Notes: generated from the sequence alone by a model not told the origin. A DNA stretch of 64,000 bases from Artocarpus heterophyllus (GCA_025403435.1 CM046345.1:18222809-18286808), one strand, 5' to 3'. Shown: positions 13,361 through 25,680, counted from the first letter of the stretch. Numbers and translations: made by a program.

Positions 13361-14275
13361 AATTCTAGCAATACTAGTAAAAATTTTAATTCCAATATGA
13401 TTCCAATTCCGAGTCTAAACCGTTAATGTTGTTTGTCCTCCAAATTTAAGTCATCGTATCTCCACTTATTTACTTGCATAATAAATCTTACTCCTAAATC
13501 CCTCAATGAGAGTATTTCTGACAAGTTTCAACTTATAACACCGTATAATAGTCTAAGAATCTGATCAGGCATACATATTGACCATATCATGATTTCAGTC
13601 CTTCATTGTCCATGGACTGTGATTTACAATCACATTTAAGGAGATTGCCAGAGAAATTTTATATACTTCATCTTTAGGTTCCTTTTCCTTTTTGAGTAAA
13701 GAAAAGTCAAATATATTTGATTTCATACCTCAACTAATAAACTAGAACATAATCATAAAACATATATCACAAACACTTCTATTCAAAACCATACATTAAA
13801 CTTATTCATAGAGATATTAAACGGAATCTCTGGTTGCAAACATACCCGACATATTTTTCATTAAACAGCTATCCTCATGACACAAACATTCAACCCAAAT
13901 AATATACTCATATTTCATATGGAATATCCCCATAACTGACTCTGGTACTTCCACATAATATTAACAGAATATTACACATTACAAACATGATACGGATACG
14001 TTTCGAGAGTACAAGGCACTCCGTATACCAGCTATCCATATCATGCATGCTTAGAGGATACAAAAACATCGATAAACAAAAGATCGGACCTTAAGAAGGA
14101 TGCGTTTCGAGAGCATCAAGTACTCCGTATCCAGCCATCCCGGCATTAGGCTCAATGAATCTAAAAGATTGAACAACGACGTACCACAAGAAACACAGAA
14201 TACAAGGCAAACGGTTATTTGTAACACACGAAATACGGACACACATGCCTATATGCCAAAGATAAAACAAAAAGA
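13361..14275 (-). other. Internal 3' region of copy A, after the LOG-like gene
   Basis: About 0.9 kb of untranslated cargo sequence between the LOG-like stop codon and the polypurine tract. It is collinear with copy B (43540-44476). It contains a near-duplicated phrase built on CGTTTCGAGAG and ACTCCGTAT around 13998-14130. No ORF with a domain was seen. Confidence 0.6.
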
Positions 14276-14926
14276 TTACAGATGGAGATTCAAATCAATT
14301 GGCCGCTCCCGGCTTTCCCTTTCCCATTCAAGCTTGGATGTTGCAGTGTCGGATTCTGGATGTATGATTTGCATTTTATCTATCAATTCCTCAGCTGTTG
14401 AAGCAGTAACAAAGATTTGTCTCTCCGATTCTGTAGTGATGTTTTCTTCCACAGCGTAATCTAGAAATTTCAAAAGACCGTCATAAAACCCATTTACATT
14501 CAGCAGTCCCAAAGGTTTGGAATAAAAGCCCAACAATTGCCCACAAGCAACTACGAATATTTCCTCAAGAGTACCTAGACCACCAGGTAATGCTATAAAA
14601 GCATCGGAATTATAGATTATGTCTTTAAAATTTTTAGGGATACTCCTGACTCCTTCTCCCTTACCTATGGCTTCCTTATAAAGGTTTCCTTCAACTGGAA
14701 TATGAGGCCAAATTCTTACAACTGTAGCATTGCTAGACCTAGCTGCTAGTGCCATATTTTCCATCATTTTTATACTACCACCCCCATAGATTATGTTAAT
14801 CTTCTTGTGTGCTAGGACTTGCCCTAAGTGATTTGCAGCTTCTAAATAAGCTTTATCTTTTCCAAGGCTGGAACCACAAAAGACACAGACATTCTTTATT
14901 TTCTTCGTGGACTGGGAGGTAGACAT
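14276..14926 (-). CDS. LOG-like protein carried by copy A, 216 aa
   Basis: Intronless ORF in the sense direction of the element; start taken at the ATG giving MSTSQSTKK (14926). LOG-family enzymes release active cytokinin base from cytokinin riboside monophosphate. Visible signatures: CVFCGSS (14-20), YGGGS (47-51) and the family hallmark PGGLGTLEE (114-122), followed by KPLGLLNV (137-144). The usual RKAxM motif just before the PGG box is absent: the equivalent stretch reads IPKNFKDIIYNSDAF, so the conserved arginine is missing and activity is uncertain. Plant LOG genes normally have several introns, so capture through a spliced mRNA is likely (inference). The frame stays open upstream of the ATG for 13 codons, but only from a GTG. 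Copy B differs at seven residues. Confidence 0.85.
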   Translation of the reverse strand: MSTSQSTKKIKNVCVFCGSSLGKDKAYLEAANHLGQVLAHKKINIIYGGGSIKMMENMALAARSSNATVVRIWPHIPVEGNLYKEAIGKGEGVRSIPKNFKDIIYNSDAFIALPGGLGTLEEIFVVACGQLLGFYSKPLGLLNVNGFYDGLLKFLDYAVEENITTESERQIFVTASTAEELIDKMQIIHPESDTATSKLEWERESRERPIDLNLHL

Positions 14927-15566
14927 ATTTGGTTTATAGAAGTGGTTGCTTAATGTCTGCTCCACTTAGACTTCGGGTTCTACATGAGATTTTAAAGATG
15001 AGAAATATACAAAAAGGGCTAAAGAGATAGACGAGTAGGTAATGAAAAGGTAATCCAAAGATTTAAACAAAATCTTGTGTGGATAAGAAAGTAAGATAAG
15101 GTGATTGATAGTTTACAGAAAATCTGATTCACTTTTTGAAAAAGATTAGACTCTAATTGCATAACTTTTGACAATTGAGAACAATTTGACAGAAGACCCT
15201 CATGACACAACTGTAGACTACAAATATACACCAAGTCTAGAAATTTAATATAAACGACAAATACTGTAGAACTTTTGAAATTTGAGACACAAATCTTGAA
15301 ATATCTGGATAAGCTTTTCAAAATTCAAACATATTACTGTACCGTATGTGACATGTCTGATAAGATAATATATTTTATTATATATATATATTTAAGAAAA
15401 TCATAAATTAAATAAGATATTAACACTTACTGTATCAATCTAATAATCACAATTATTTCAAACACAAAAGCAAATATTCTGAGTAAAAGAAAAACACAAA
15501 CTGTTGAACATCAGCTAAAACTGCTTCAAATAAGTAAAGACTAAATAACCTTTATAGAGCGATGAC
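14927..15566 (-). other. Spacer between the two cargo genes of copy A
   Basis: About 640 bp, AT-rich, collinear with 42246-42888 in copy B. One reading frame is open for 70-100 codons in both copies but has no ATG start and differs in length, so I do not call it a gene. Confidence 0.5.
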
Positions 15567-16088
15567 TTATTCCCCATCCAGTTTTCTTATGGCTTGGCAA
15601 ACAGGATCTAGAAATACCATATTCCTGAGGCGTTGTCTTTCTGTATAAAATTTAGGCCAGAGTTTAAAAATAGCTCCTTGAACATATCCACTAGGGTGAC
15701 CGTGGAGAGGAGGATGGATGCTATCCAAGTTCTCCTTTGAAAGTCCATCCCTACAAAACCTTATTTTATTCTCTCTATTCGTAGACATATAACCAGGTGA
15801 AGTACATTTACCATTACAATTTTGTCTTCCACATTTGTTACAAGCGACCACGATGGCACAGGCTCTTCTTTTCATTGCACTACGACTGGTACCCGTTCCT
15901 AGTAAACCGACATCTTGACTAAAGTCACTCGGACGGATTTTCCCCTCTATCAACATTCTCACATCACAAGGGATGCCAAAATGCATAAGAATCCACAACC
16001 GAGTAATTCTAGCCTTGTATTTCTTTCTGAGAATCTTTTGGGAGAGTGATGGGAAATACTTTCTCAGGTGTTGGTACTTTGGGTCCAT
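15567..16088 (-). CDS. Cys4 zinc-knuckle basic protein carried by copy A, 173 aa
   Basis: ATG at 16088, intronless, sense strand of the element, upstream of the LOG-like gene. The N-terminal third is basic (KILRKKYKARITR, 18-30). An arginine/lysine patch (KRR, 73-75) is followed by a Cys4 knuckle at Cys83, 86, 91 and 95 (C-x2-C-x4-C-x3-C) and then SPGY. A His/Pro-rich stretch follows, and the C-terminal part (about 140-173) is again basic. The basic-patch, Cys4 and Pro-Gly layout recalls the cysteine-rich nucleic-acid-binding proteins of betaflexiviruses (Viral_NABP family). It could equally be a retroelement nucleocapsid remnant or an unknown host zinc protein. Nucleic-acid binding is the only function I would infer. 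Confidence 0.6.
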   Translation of the reverse strand: MDPKYQHLRKYFPSLSQKILRKKYKARITRLWILMHFGIPCDVRMLIEGKIRPSDFSQDVGLLGTGTSRSAMKRRACAIVVACNKCGRQNCNGKCTSPGYMSTNRENKIRFCRDGLSKENLDSIHPPLHGHPSGYVQGAIFKLWPKFYTERQRLRNMVFLDPVCQAIRKLDGE

Positions 16089-17654
16089 GATGAGATGAAA
16101 GAAGAGTAAATAGAAAGGAAAAATTAAGATAGTAAATTGCAGAATCCTAGAATTCCTTCTTCTTTTAGAGGAAAAGAAGAATTTCTAATGAAAAAGAAGA
16201 GGATTTGCGATTTAGAGAGAAAATAACAAATTAAGAGAGAAAAAGTGAACTCGGAGAAATAAGCTCTTATGCACAGTAAACGTATATGTAAACAATAATT
16301 AAACCACTGTATATGACACGTATAGAGACCACGTGGGAGAGATAGTGTGAATCAAACTGATTTAAGATTTAAACTAGGCCCAAATGTTCTAAGTTGAAAA
16401 TGGTCAGGTTGTTTCGGGCCTTAACACATTTGGAACGAGTTAAATAACAAACATAAAATTGAAAACCAATTCGTATGAATCTTAAACCCAATTTAAAGCC
16501 CACTATAGATAAAGTTAACTATGAACAACAAATCTAATTTAACGACAACAAGGATCTTCCAGCAACTCAAATAATTTTGTTTTAATCAAAACCTTATTGA
16601 ACAATACATACACCCATATGTTATTCATAATACTTAACATCTATCAATGGATTCATCATCATTACTACCAAGGGTTTAGAATGCGACTAACCTTGAAATC
16701 AATACGATTTACGTCTTTCAACGTAGACCATATCAATGAACAAAGACACTAGATGTTACTACTTAAGAACATCTACAATCCCCACAATTCTACTTATACA
16801 ATATATAATTTCCTCATATAACAAAACCTTAGGTAACCAAAAGATTCACATCTAAACATCTAAAACTTAAACATTTTATCGTAATTATCCAAAATTATTA
16901 TAAGTGCCTTAAGTATTATGATTTACTTAAGGAAACTCCTATTGATCATTTTTCTATTGCATCTATATATAAAGATTCACTGATACACTTAAATACAATG
17001 TACGTAACAAAATATTCCAATTTTGAGATTCATGCATTCTAGACTTTACACAGCCTCAACAGACCAAAAGTCTAACATTTATCTCTCTCAAGATTCAATA
17101 CAATGATTCCCAACTTATATCATATTCCTCAAATAAATAAAACATTTAAGAAAAGATATTGACACTTATGTGCTCCATCGAATCCACACATAATCATTAC
17201 TTAGGTTTGAATCAATTACGAAAAATTTGGCATATCTATGTCAAACTTTAAAATCAATAAATCAAGCCTTATATTTCTTATTGTTTTTCACGAGACAAAA
17301 GGCTTTTAAATCCTCGTATCTATACGAATTTCTCATCGTTTATACGAATTAGATATGCTTATAGATCCAAATATTATACGAATCTCTCATAAGCAATCTA
17401 CTTATAAACTCATTCCATATAATTATCATTCCCTCATAACTATTAATACTTTCCTTCTATATAATTATTGTACTCATATAACTATTAATATTTTCATTCT
17501 ATGGCCTTTCCATGTTACATCCTTCTAGACTGTATAAATCAATGTGAAGGTTCATTTTGATGATGACAATGAAAATTCAGCTTCAAAACCATCTCAAAAA
17601 TATATATATATTTTTTTAAAGTGATGCTACACTCCCTAGGTTAACCGAACCTAG
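16089..17654 (-). other. Leader of copy A between primer site and Cys4 gene
   Basis: 1.57 kb without a domain-bearing ORF. Just upstream of the Cys4 start the sense strand is rich in CTCT and CTTCTT, like a plant mRNA 5' leader. This would fit cargo captured together with its own leader. Confidence 0.5.
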
Positions 17655-17666
17655 GCTCTGATACCA
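17655..17666 (-). other. Primer binding site of copy A
   Basis: On the minus strand TGGTATCAGAGC (initiator tRNA-Met type), seven bases inside the 5' LTR edge. It defines the minus-strand orientation. Confidence 0.88.
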
Positions 17667-17673
17667 AAAATTC

Positions 17674-20031
17674 TGTAACGCCCCTATATGGGGGTTAACA
17701 GTTTTTAATGAGATAAAATAAAAATAAATAATAAAAGTAAAACCTTAAAAATAAAATTTACCCGGGACTTAAATGAAAACTCTCAACTCAAAAATAAAAA
17801 TATAAACGATAAATAAACCACAGTTTAATGTAGCACCTTAAATTTAATAATATAAACTGTTGTCATCATCATTTTAACCCTCAACACATTGTAATACTGT
17901 CACAGAAAGTAACAATTGATGCTTACATTATCATGAAGAACATTCTCAACAATTGAAGCAGTCCCAATGTAATATAGCTACATCACTTCCTCAACTATAT
18001 TTCTCGTAGCCACCTCACACTTAGTGAGTCCTGAAAAGATAAAAATATAAGGGAATGAGCGACACTATGCTCAGTAGAGAAAGCCATTACTCACCTTTAG
18101 GTTTTTATCATTACCACATTAAAACCTGCATGGTTAGTAAGTTACATCATATTCCAGATTATGAGGTTTATTATGATCACATCTTATGGATACCGTAGTT
18201 AATCGTTACCAAGTGTCATAATTACACATTTATACAAATATTACCAATCATCATTGTTCCTAGGTATCCATGTTAAATTGAGTATCACTCAACTCATCGA
18301 AACCCAAATGGGCGCACTTGATCACCCTATAAACATTCCAAGGGTGTTCCGGTGAGGGGACATCAAGCCCCGAGTCCTCACCAAGTCGATTCCTGTACAG
18401 TGTGTTCTGGGACTTTCAACCCAAGGAAGCGTCATCGCCTTCCCCCTATTTTACCCTTTAGGGTGTTCATGCCCAAGGACGTAACCGTCGCCCTCTTCAT
18501 GTCTCACAATTTCTCTATATTGAATCATTATTAATAGAGTTAGTTTTCCTAACCATGCTTCTCAATTTATAACATGTGCCAATTCATTATGTTCCTCGCC
18601 GTACAATACAAGACGAGTCCATGTCATAGTTTCATATGTGATACTCATATAATATTAGTTCAACATAGATATATATATTGCGGCAAAACAATCAATTTTA
18701 ATTCTATAAAAACCTCACAAAAGATGAGTAATAGAATCCCTACCTTTCAAGCTTATCAACAATCTTTTAATCCTGGAATCAATTAACGTTAGCTCCATAC
18801 TCCCTTGATCCTAAGGCGTGCATAAGGACAATTAAAACTAAAGCACAACATACAACTACATTCATAAATAAATCATGTGTAAACCTATCTTACTAGTATG
18901 CCATTAAAGCTTTTATATAAATCTCTTTTGAATACTACAGTAAACAATTTTTGTCTTAACACAATATAAAATGTGAACAAGTAATCTATATGTTTTAGTC
19001 CCTAATAAGATTCATCAATCACTTAGGATAATATTGGAAAGGTTGCAAGACATTAAAGAATTAGGTGGTGAGCAAAGATGGGTTCTTGGTTCAGGTTAGC
19101 AGCTGGTATACCATAACAAACTGGCAGATTTACTAGTTTCCAATACAAAAATTGAATAATTCTTAGAAAATAAAATACAACTCCGATTTAGGTTTATGAT
19201 AGCTCGTTAGAAAGCCTAGGATGCTACTTTTCAAATATGCAAACCAATTCATAAAATTCATTTTAATTTAATCTTAGAATTTCAAGAAATAACCATTGTC
19301 CATAGAGGTATTACAAAGTTTAACAATATAAATTTTCTGTCTAGGGCATATACACTTAGACTTCATACATATGCTCCAAAATAGCAACAAACATATACTT
19401 AGGTTTAAGAACGCAAATTTGAATAATCCTTTAGTATAAAAGAAAATTTATAAATGAAAGACTAAATTTGTTCATAAGATTCTAACCTCGGATTATGGTT
19501 AGTTGGAAGCTTGAAATGGCTTCAAAACAGGTTCCTTTACTTCGGTATGACTGAAATTCTTGCTCAAATGGAGGTGATGGTGGCTGATTTTTATGGCTGC
19601 CTTGAAGAAGTTCTCTAAGTATTTTGCTTCAGCAAAGAAATGAGAAGAAGAGTGTGGGAACTGTGGAAGAGAAAGGAAGAAAAGATGAAGTCTTTGAAGA
19701 GAAGTGATAGAAACAATTATAGAGGAGACATGTTGAAGCATGTCACGGAGGAAATAAAGAAAATGAGGGTCAAGAGTAGTTGGAAAAGATATCCTTATGT
19801 CTCATCTAAAGACTTTAACACACATAATGCCAATATGACATTTTTGAGATTTATTAGAAGTTCTAAGGCTTTTTAGTAATCATACTAAATAAATATAGGA
19901 GAATTTTAGAAAATTTAAAAATAGATAAAAATAAATATTATAAAATAAATTTAAATGAAGCAATTTTTTTTTATACACTAAAAATTAATTTAATTACCTC
20001 AATACCCGTTAGGAGAATAACGGGTGTCACA
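17674..20031 (-). repeat. LTR of copy A (5' LTR in sense direction)
   Basis: 2358 bp, same termini as its partner. Differences I noticed from the partner LTR are single-base changes, which points to a very recent insertion. Confidence 0.93.
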
Positions 20032-20896
20032 TCTGTTTTTCAGTTGAATTAATTTTGTGATAAAAATTAATTCAAGATAAACTTGTTGAATTGTAAGGAT
20101 CGGATAATTCTTGTCTGTTTATCAGTTGATTTAATTTTTAGATAAATTAGATCAAGATAAACTTGTAGAATTATTAGGAATTCATTTATTTTCCTAGATA
20201 TTATCTAGATAAAGTTGTTTTAATTAGATAACTTCTCTATTGGGTTATTTGAATTAAAACTAAGACTTTATCCTATAGAATCTCGGGTGAAAAATAAAAG
20301 ATTCGTTGAGTTTTTTTTTCAGCAGTTCGGCATACCAATCCTCAAGTTCGGCCTACTGATGGGGCAAGTTTGGCCTGCCTATGTGCAAATAAAAATCACA
20401 CGTTTTCACACGGATTTCATCAGATATTGATCCGAATTTGATTCTGATTCGAATTTTTGAGACCTAATCTGATAAGGAGTGACTCTAGACCCAACCTCTA
20501 TAAATAGGGGTAAGTCACACAAGTTATTTAGATCAATTGAGAGATTAAGAGTAATACTCTGCTAGTGAGAATCTGAAAACTCCTTGAGAGCTTTTGTTCA
20601 CAAATCACGAACACTTGCTTTAGGTTCTCTCGATTGGTTGGAAGGAGAGTCACTTGATGGAAGAGCTATACGTGTGAGCCCACACTCACTCCAGTCATGG
20701 ATAAAGAATAGCAAAGAAGACCAGTTGGTTAAGGCTCTTTTAGAACGTTACTTCTTTTCACGTTTTGCGAGGGTTTTCAGCACACAAAGGTTAGTAAGAT
20801 CTAGTTAATTTATGCATATAGTATGTCGAACTTGTGTTTTGGAAAATACTCTGATGTAAAATTTTTAAAATTTCGCTGCGTACTGTTTTTTCAACA
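20032..20896 (+). repeat. Copia 5' LTR, right part (after the nested insertion)
   Basis: Resumes with the duplicated target TCTGT. It contains the LTR promoter (TATAAATA at 20499-20506, preceded by CCAACC), a small cluster of GGCCTGCC-type motifs (20335-20380), and ends ...TTTTTTCAACA directly before the primer binding site. Confidence 0.92.
20499..20506 (+). promoter_or_regulatory. TATA box of the copia 5' LTR
   Basis: TATAAATA in the context CCTCTATAAATAGGGG. It is conserved at the equivalent position in the 3' LTR (28229-28236) and in the other copy (61732-61739). Conservation among otherwise diverged LTRs supports it as the core promoter. Confidence 0.8.
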
Positions 20897-20898
20897 AT

Positions 20899-20910
20899 TG
20901 GTATCAGAGC
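20899..20910 (+). other. Copia primer binding site
   Basis: TGGTATCAGAGC, complementary to the 3' end of plant initiator tRNA-Met, two bases after the 5' LTR terminus. It sets the element as plus-strand. Confidence 0.9.
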
Positions 20911-22553
20911 CATAGTTTTTTACATAAATTTACGAGTTTGTGATCATGTTATATGTGTAAATTTTGTAATCTTAATCTCTCCTATGCTTGAATTTAATTT
21001 TATAGAGAGTTGGCACTCTAGGTTTTTATATATTTTTTATGTTGTCATAGATTATATGGTGAATGTTTATTAATTAATTATGGTTGATTAAACTGTTATT
21101 TAATTATTTATTAATTAATTTATACCGGTTATGGTTCCTTAGAGGTTAGAATGTGTATTTAGGTTTTTCATGTAATTAGATGGCAGACTATCATCTCTGT
21201 CTATGAATTATTATTAATTTTAAATTTGTAAGAATTTTGTAATTAAATAATTATTCGGAGAAGACGGATCTAGAAAAATGATGATGGTGCTCCTAAGTAT
21301 ATCCTAAGTCTCTAATTTTATGTTTTTGAATTGTTGAAAATAAAATTGATGAATTGCATTAAAAATTGTATTTTCTGGAATGGAAATTTCTGCTCAGTTG
21401 GCATGCTGAACCTCACAGTTCGACAGACCAATGGTCGGCGATCAGCAGGTCAGACTTAAGGTTCGGTAGGCCGTCAGTGGGGCAGAAATCAAGCGTCTCT
21501 GTCAGTAGGCCAAACTTTCAGTTCGGTAGGCCAAACTTTAATGAGTCGGTAGGTCGATCACCTAGATCGGCCTATCGACCGAGAGCTAAAAATTTTCCAG
21601 AAAAGGTAAAGTTTTTTCAATGCAGTTTTAATTTTATTTTTGGGACAATTCTGAGAAACATTATATTTGGATATGACTGGAAATATAAAGTATTCGATTT
21701 ATACGGGATTAAAGACTTGAAGATGGGTATTACATGAAGAAGGATACAGCTTGAGGATTCAAGGATGAAGAATCGATTATATGTCTCGATTATTCTCCTG
21801 TAGTCATAGTTTTCTATTCTTTATGATGGAGCCATAATATTACGGTTATTTATTATTTTGCTTATAGCTTTGCCCGATCGCTTTGCTTGTCTGCATTATA
21901 ATATGATTTACCATGTATATTGATAACATGTTATATAGAATAAGAAGTGCCGCTCATATTAAAATTGTTCATGCATATTTTTTAAAAAATAAAACCTTGA
22001 TTTCAAAGATTGAGTGGGAGAAGGTTTTCGTAGAAAGGACCTAAGGCCTCCATCGTTGGTCCATAGGTAGAACATGGTGGTCCCGACCCTTAGGAAGGAA
22101 TTTCTATCATGTACCAGATTGGATCTCTGAGAGAATAAGGTATTTTAGCATGATTTATGGTTACACACCCCTAGGTGGTGATTATAAATCATGGATAAAA
22201 TATTGAAACGATAGTTATACACTTACGCTAATTTTATTATTAACCTCTCCTAGGAGCTCTGTTAATAAAATTAGTGGCCAAAGAAACGATTATTAATATA
22301 TATTGGATCATACGGGTCCTGGATAGCATATATTAATCAAGAGGAGATCCGTGTTCCTGATTGAATTTGACATGACTCCCCTAGGAACTTGTTGAATTCT
22401 GAGTTGGGAATTATCGTTGTAAGGTTGTGATATTTTCAAGGTTTTGACAAATAAACACATTTGTATTTTTTTTTACATGATTGTGTTATCTTACTAAATT
22501 ATTATTATATGTTTGCTTATGTTTGGTATATGATTCTTTATTGTAGATTAAAA
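20911..22553 (+). other. Copia untranslated leader with a dyad-motif cluster
   Basis: This 1.6-kb region between primer site and gag has no sustained ORF. It holds a cluster of GGYAGGCC units (21396-21580) embedded in AT-rich sequence. The same leader organisation, including the cluster, is found in the second copia copy at 62146-63826. Confidence 0.8.
21396..21580 (+). repeat. Dyad-motif cluster in the copia leader
   Basis: Units such as GGTTCGGTAGGCCG, GTCAGTAGGCCAAAC, GTTCGGTAGGCCAAAC and TCGGTAGGTCGATC, with one reverse unit GATCGGCCTATCGACC. The cluster is matched in position by 62650-62880 in the other copia copy. Confidence 0.8.
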
Positions 22554-23385
22554 ATGTCTAAAAACGCTTTATCATATATACTTGACAAAAACCTATTAAC
22601 TGAAGAGAATTATAATGATTGGAAATGAAACCTAGATATCGTCCTCTCTTTTGAGAAACTGAAATATGTACTGACAACCCCTTGTCCTCTTGAGCCTATG
22701 GGAGACTCAACTAATGAGCAATTCCAAGCGTATGATTGTTGGAAAGATGTTAATGATCAAGCCTGTTGCTATGTTATGGCCAACATGAACAATGTGTTGT
22801 AGGCTCAATATCAGGATTATGAGACTGTGAAGCAGATCTTGGCTAATCTTGAGGATATGTTTAGAGACCAAGCCATAACAAAGCAGCAATGGGCGCTTCA
22901 GAAACTTCTTAACTGTAGATAGAGACCGGGGACATTTGTAAAGGAGCACATGATGTTGGTCATGGGTTACCTCGCTGAGGCACAAACCAATGGAGCCGAC
23001 ATCGATGCTGAAACTCAGATGACTATGGTCTTTGAGACTCTGTCAAAGGAATTTATTCCGTTTAGAGCTACTTTTAATTTAAGTAATAGACGGGATATGA
23101 CCTTGACAAAATTAATGAAACAGTTACAGGAGTTTGAACTGCTGATCAGGGAGTCTCCTGCGGGTGGAGAGGCCAACATGGTAGCTGCTTCTGGTTCCAA
23201 TCCTAACTCTGGGAATGGAAAGAAGCAACGGGCCAAGAACGGGAAGTCTTCTATTCCTGCTACCACCAAGAGCAAGAAGAAGAAGAAGAAGAACCTGAAG
23301 AAGCTTAAATGCTTCTTTTGTGGAAAGGTCAGGCATATCAAGAAGCATTGCGAAGACTTCCCTTCCAAAGGAGGTAGGTGTGATC
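22554..23385 (+). pseudogene. Copia gag, decayed
   Basis: Starts ATGTCTAAAAAC and has stops at 22626 (TGA where Trp is expected), 22801 (TAG, expected Gln) and 22920. After these a long open stretch (22950 onward) encodes the gag C-terminal part. A lysine-rich linker is followed by a CCHC zinc knuckle, CFFCGKVRHIKKHC, which binds retroelement RNA. Several of the stops fit C-to-T decay of Gln or Trp codons. Gag of this type packages the element RNA into virus-like particles; this copy could not. Confidence 0.88.
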
Positions 23386-24780
23386 ATCTATATTTAGAAA
23401 CTTGTTTGGTTGAGGAATCCAATGACATTTGGGTCATAGATTCCAGTGCAACTAATCATGTTTGTGTTTTTCTGCAAGGGTTCAAAGAAACGAGAAATCT
23501 GCTACATGAGGACTTCACGTTTCGGATGGGCGATAGATCCTTGGTCTCAGCGGAAGCAGTGGGAGACGTTCATCTTTATTTTGATAATTATAGGAATTTA
23601 TTTTTACAAAATTGTTTTTATGTTCCTAAATTTAAAAGGAATTTAATTTCTGTAGCTTGTTTATTTAAAGACTCCTATTTGGTTTTTTTTTAATGATAAA
23701 GTGGTGATTCGTAAAAACAAATCTTTTATTTGTTCTAGATGGATGCAAAATAATCTATATTTTATCAAACCTAAGATGGACTTATTGCTTAATGCTGAGA
23801 TGAATGATAATAACTCTAAAAGACTTAAAACTTCTCACTCTAATAAAACTTATCTTTGGCATTTGCGCCTTGGTCATATTAACCTGAATAGGATTCAAAG
23901 GTTGATAAGGGATGGACCTTTAAGTCGCTTAAAGGTGAAATCTATACCACAATGTGAATCTTGTTTAGAGAGTAAAATGACCAAAAGACCATTCAGGTCT
24001 AAGGACAATAGGGCCGAAGGGGTTCTAGAACTTGTGCATAGTGATGTTTGCAGACCGATGAACATCCAGTCACGATGAGGGTATGAGTACTTCGTCACTT
24101 TTATTGACGATTACTCAAGATATGGGTATGTGTATCTGATGCACCACAAAAGCGAAACTTTTGACAAATTCAGGGAGTTTTAGGCTAAAGTGGAAAAGCA
24201 ATTGGATAGACCCATAAAGGCACTTTGATCAGATCCAGGTGGGGAATACCTTTCTGATGAGTTCTTAGGACACTTATTAGAGAATGAGATTTTATCTTAT
24301 TTGACTACGTTGGGCACTCCGTAGCAGAGAGAAAAAATAAGACTTTATTGGACATGATTAGGTCTATGATGAGTTATTCATCATTGTCTTTATCCTTTTA
24401 GGGATATACACCACAAACCACATGTTATCTTTTGAATAATGTGCCTTCAAAATCGGTCCATAAAACTCCTCACGAGTTATGGACAGGTAGGAAGACATCC
24501 TTAAACCATATTCGCATATGGGGATGTCTGGCTCATGTCCTGTTTAAGGTTCCGAATATGTTAGAAGCACGTTTGGAAGTTTGTGTATTTGTAGGATATC
24601 CAAAAGAGACTAAAGGGGGTTATTTTTATAACCCAAAGGAAAATAAAGCCGTGGTTTCAACTAATGCAACTTTCGTTGAGGAAAGTTACATGGACGACTT
24701 TAAACCTCGAAGCAAAGTGGTGCTTGAGGAGTTAAGGAGCATCCGATCACTCTAGGGGTTCCGAATGAAATCGTTCCGAT
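23386..24780 (+). pseudogene. Copia protease and integrase region, decayed
   Basis: The protease active-site region reads WVIDSSATNHVC, with Ser where the catalytic DSG glycine is usual. The frame breaks near 23690. The integrase HHCC domain follows as LWHLRLGHINLNRIQ...CESCLESKMTKRPF (23860-23995). Then come the first catalytic-core Asp in HSDVC and [17 protein letters not shown]. Stops occur at 24076, 24181 and 24226. GGEYLSDEF precedes a frame break near 24310. The C-terminal integrase block (TPHELWTGRKTS, IWGCLAHV) is at 24432-24755. The polyprotein order gag-PR-IN-RT is diagnostic of copia. Confidence 0.88.
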
Positions 24781-24859
24781 CAGTGTAGGAAAACCAAACG
24801 AACCTGAACAATAACCTAAGGGACTTTGGCGTAGTGGGAGGATCGGGCATCAACCTGAG

Positions 24860-25680
24860 AGGTATATGTTCAATGGAGAGGTCTTATTGGCTGAACCAGA
24901 TGAACATGATAGGGATCCTTATACTTACGTAGAAGCTATGAAGGTTGTTGATTCAAAACTCTGGACAGAGGCCATGAACATTGAGATGAAGTCTATGGAG
25001 ACTAATCAGGTCTGGGAGCTTGTGGATCTTCCCGAAGGGGTAAAACCCATAAGGTGTAAGTGGATCTACAAGAGGAAAAGAGGAGTGGATGAAAAGGTCG
25101 AAACCTTTAAGGCTAGACTGGTAGCTAAGGGTTATACATAAAAGGAAGGAATCGATTATGAGAAAACCTTTTCGCCTGTAGCCATGCTTAAGTCCATCCG
25201 GATTCTTTTGTCCATAGCTATCACTCTCGACTACGAGACTTGACAGATGGATGTCAAACGGCTTTTCTAAATGGCTATCTTAAATGAGTCTATATATATA
25301 AAACAACTAGACGGATTCAAGGTCACGGGTCAAGAGGGGAAGGTTTGTAAGCTGTTAAAGTCAATTTATGGACCTAAGTAGGCTTCTCATTCTTGGAACA
25401 TAGGATTTGATTAGGTGCTCAAGACTAATGGGTTCTCACAAAATGTGGATGAACCATGTGTTTACAAACACATAAAGGATGGGAATGTGGTTTTTCTATT
25501 GCTCTATATTGATGACATTCTACTAATTGGCAATGATATTGGGGCGCTGCTATCAATCAAATTATGGTTGACTAAGCAGTTTGACATGAAAGACTTGGGT
25601 GAGGCTAATTTTGTTCTTGGTATCCAAATCTTTCGGGATAGGAAGAACAAAATGATAGATTTGTCCTAGGCCAACTACAT
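24860..25680 (+). pseudogene. Copia reverse transcriptase, decayed
   Basis: Recognisable RT blocks: QVWELVDLPEGVKPIRCKWIYKRK, FKARLVAKGYT, then after a stop KEGIDYEKTFSPVAMLKSIRILLS, then SIYGPK, and the catalytic LLLYIDDILLIG (YxDD box) near 25500-25530. Stops at 25139, 25243, 25378, 25413 and 25667 fall where Gln or Trp codons are usual. The frame also breaks around 25267. The enzyme cannot be made from this copy. Confidence 0.9.

Larger units (their letters stand above)
10964..20031 (-). mobile_element. Young non-autonomous LTR retrotransposon carrying LOG-like and Cys4-protein genes (copy A)
   Basis: LTRs 10964-13321 and 17674-20031 are 2358 bp each and nearly identical (I noticed three substitutions). 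They flank a 4.35-kb internal region. A perfect 5-bp target duplication TCTGT (10959-10963, 20032-20036) places the insertion inside the copia 5' LTR. The primer site and polypurine tract show that the sense strand is minus. No gag, protease, integrase or RT was found. The internal cargo is a Cys4 protein ORF and a LOG-like ORF, both in sense direction. The GAGGACGAAATTTC box beside the polypurine tract and the TGTGACACCC/GTTACA termini resemble Ty3/gypsy (Tekay-like) elements, which may mobilise it in trans. Confidence 0.93.

Noticed and set aside
14100..14459. 119-codon ORF opposite the LOG-like gene (also 43356-43715)
   Set aside because: Antisense shadow of the LOG-like coding sequence and its 3' flank.
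15019..15321. A 100-codon frame between the two cargo genes (69 codons at 42587-42796 in copy B)
   Set aside because: No ATG start in either copy, different lengths, and no recognisable motif; treated as spacer.
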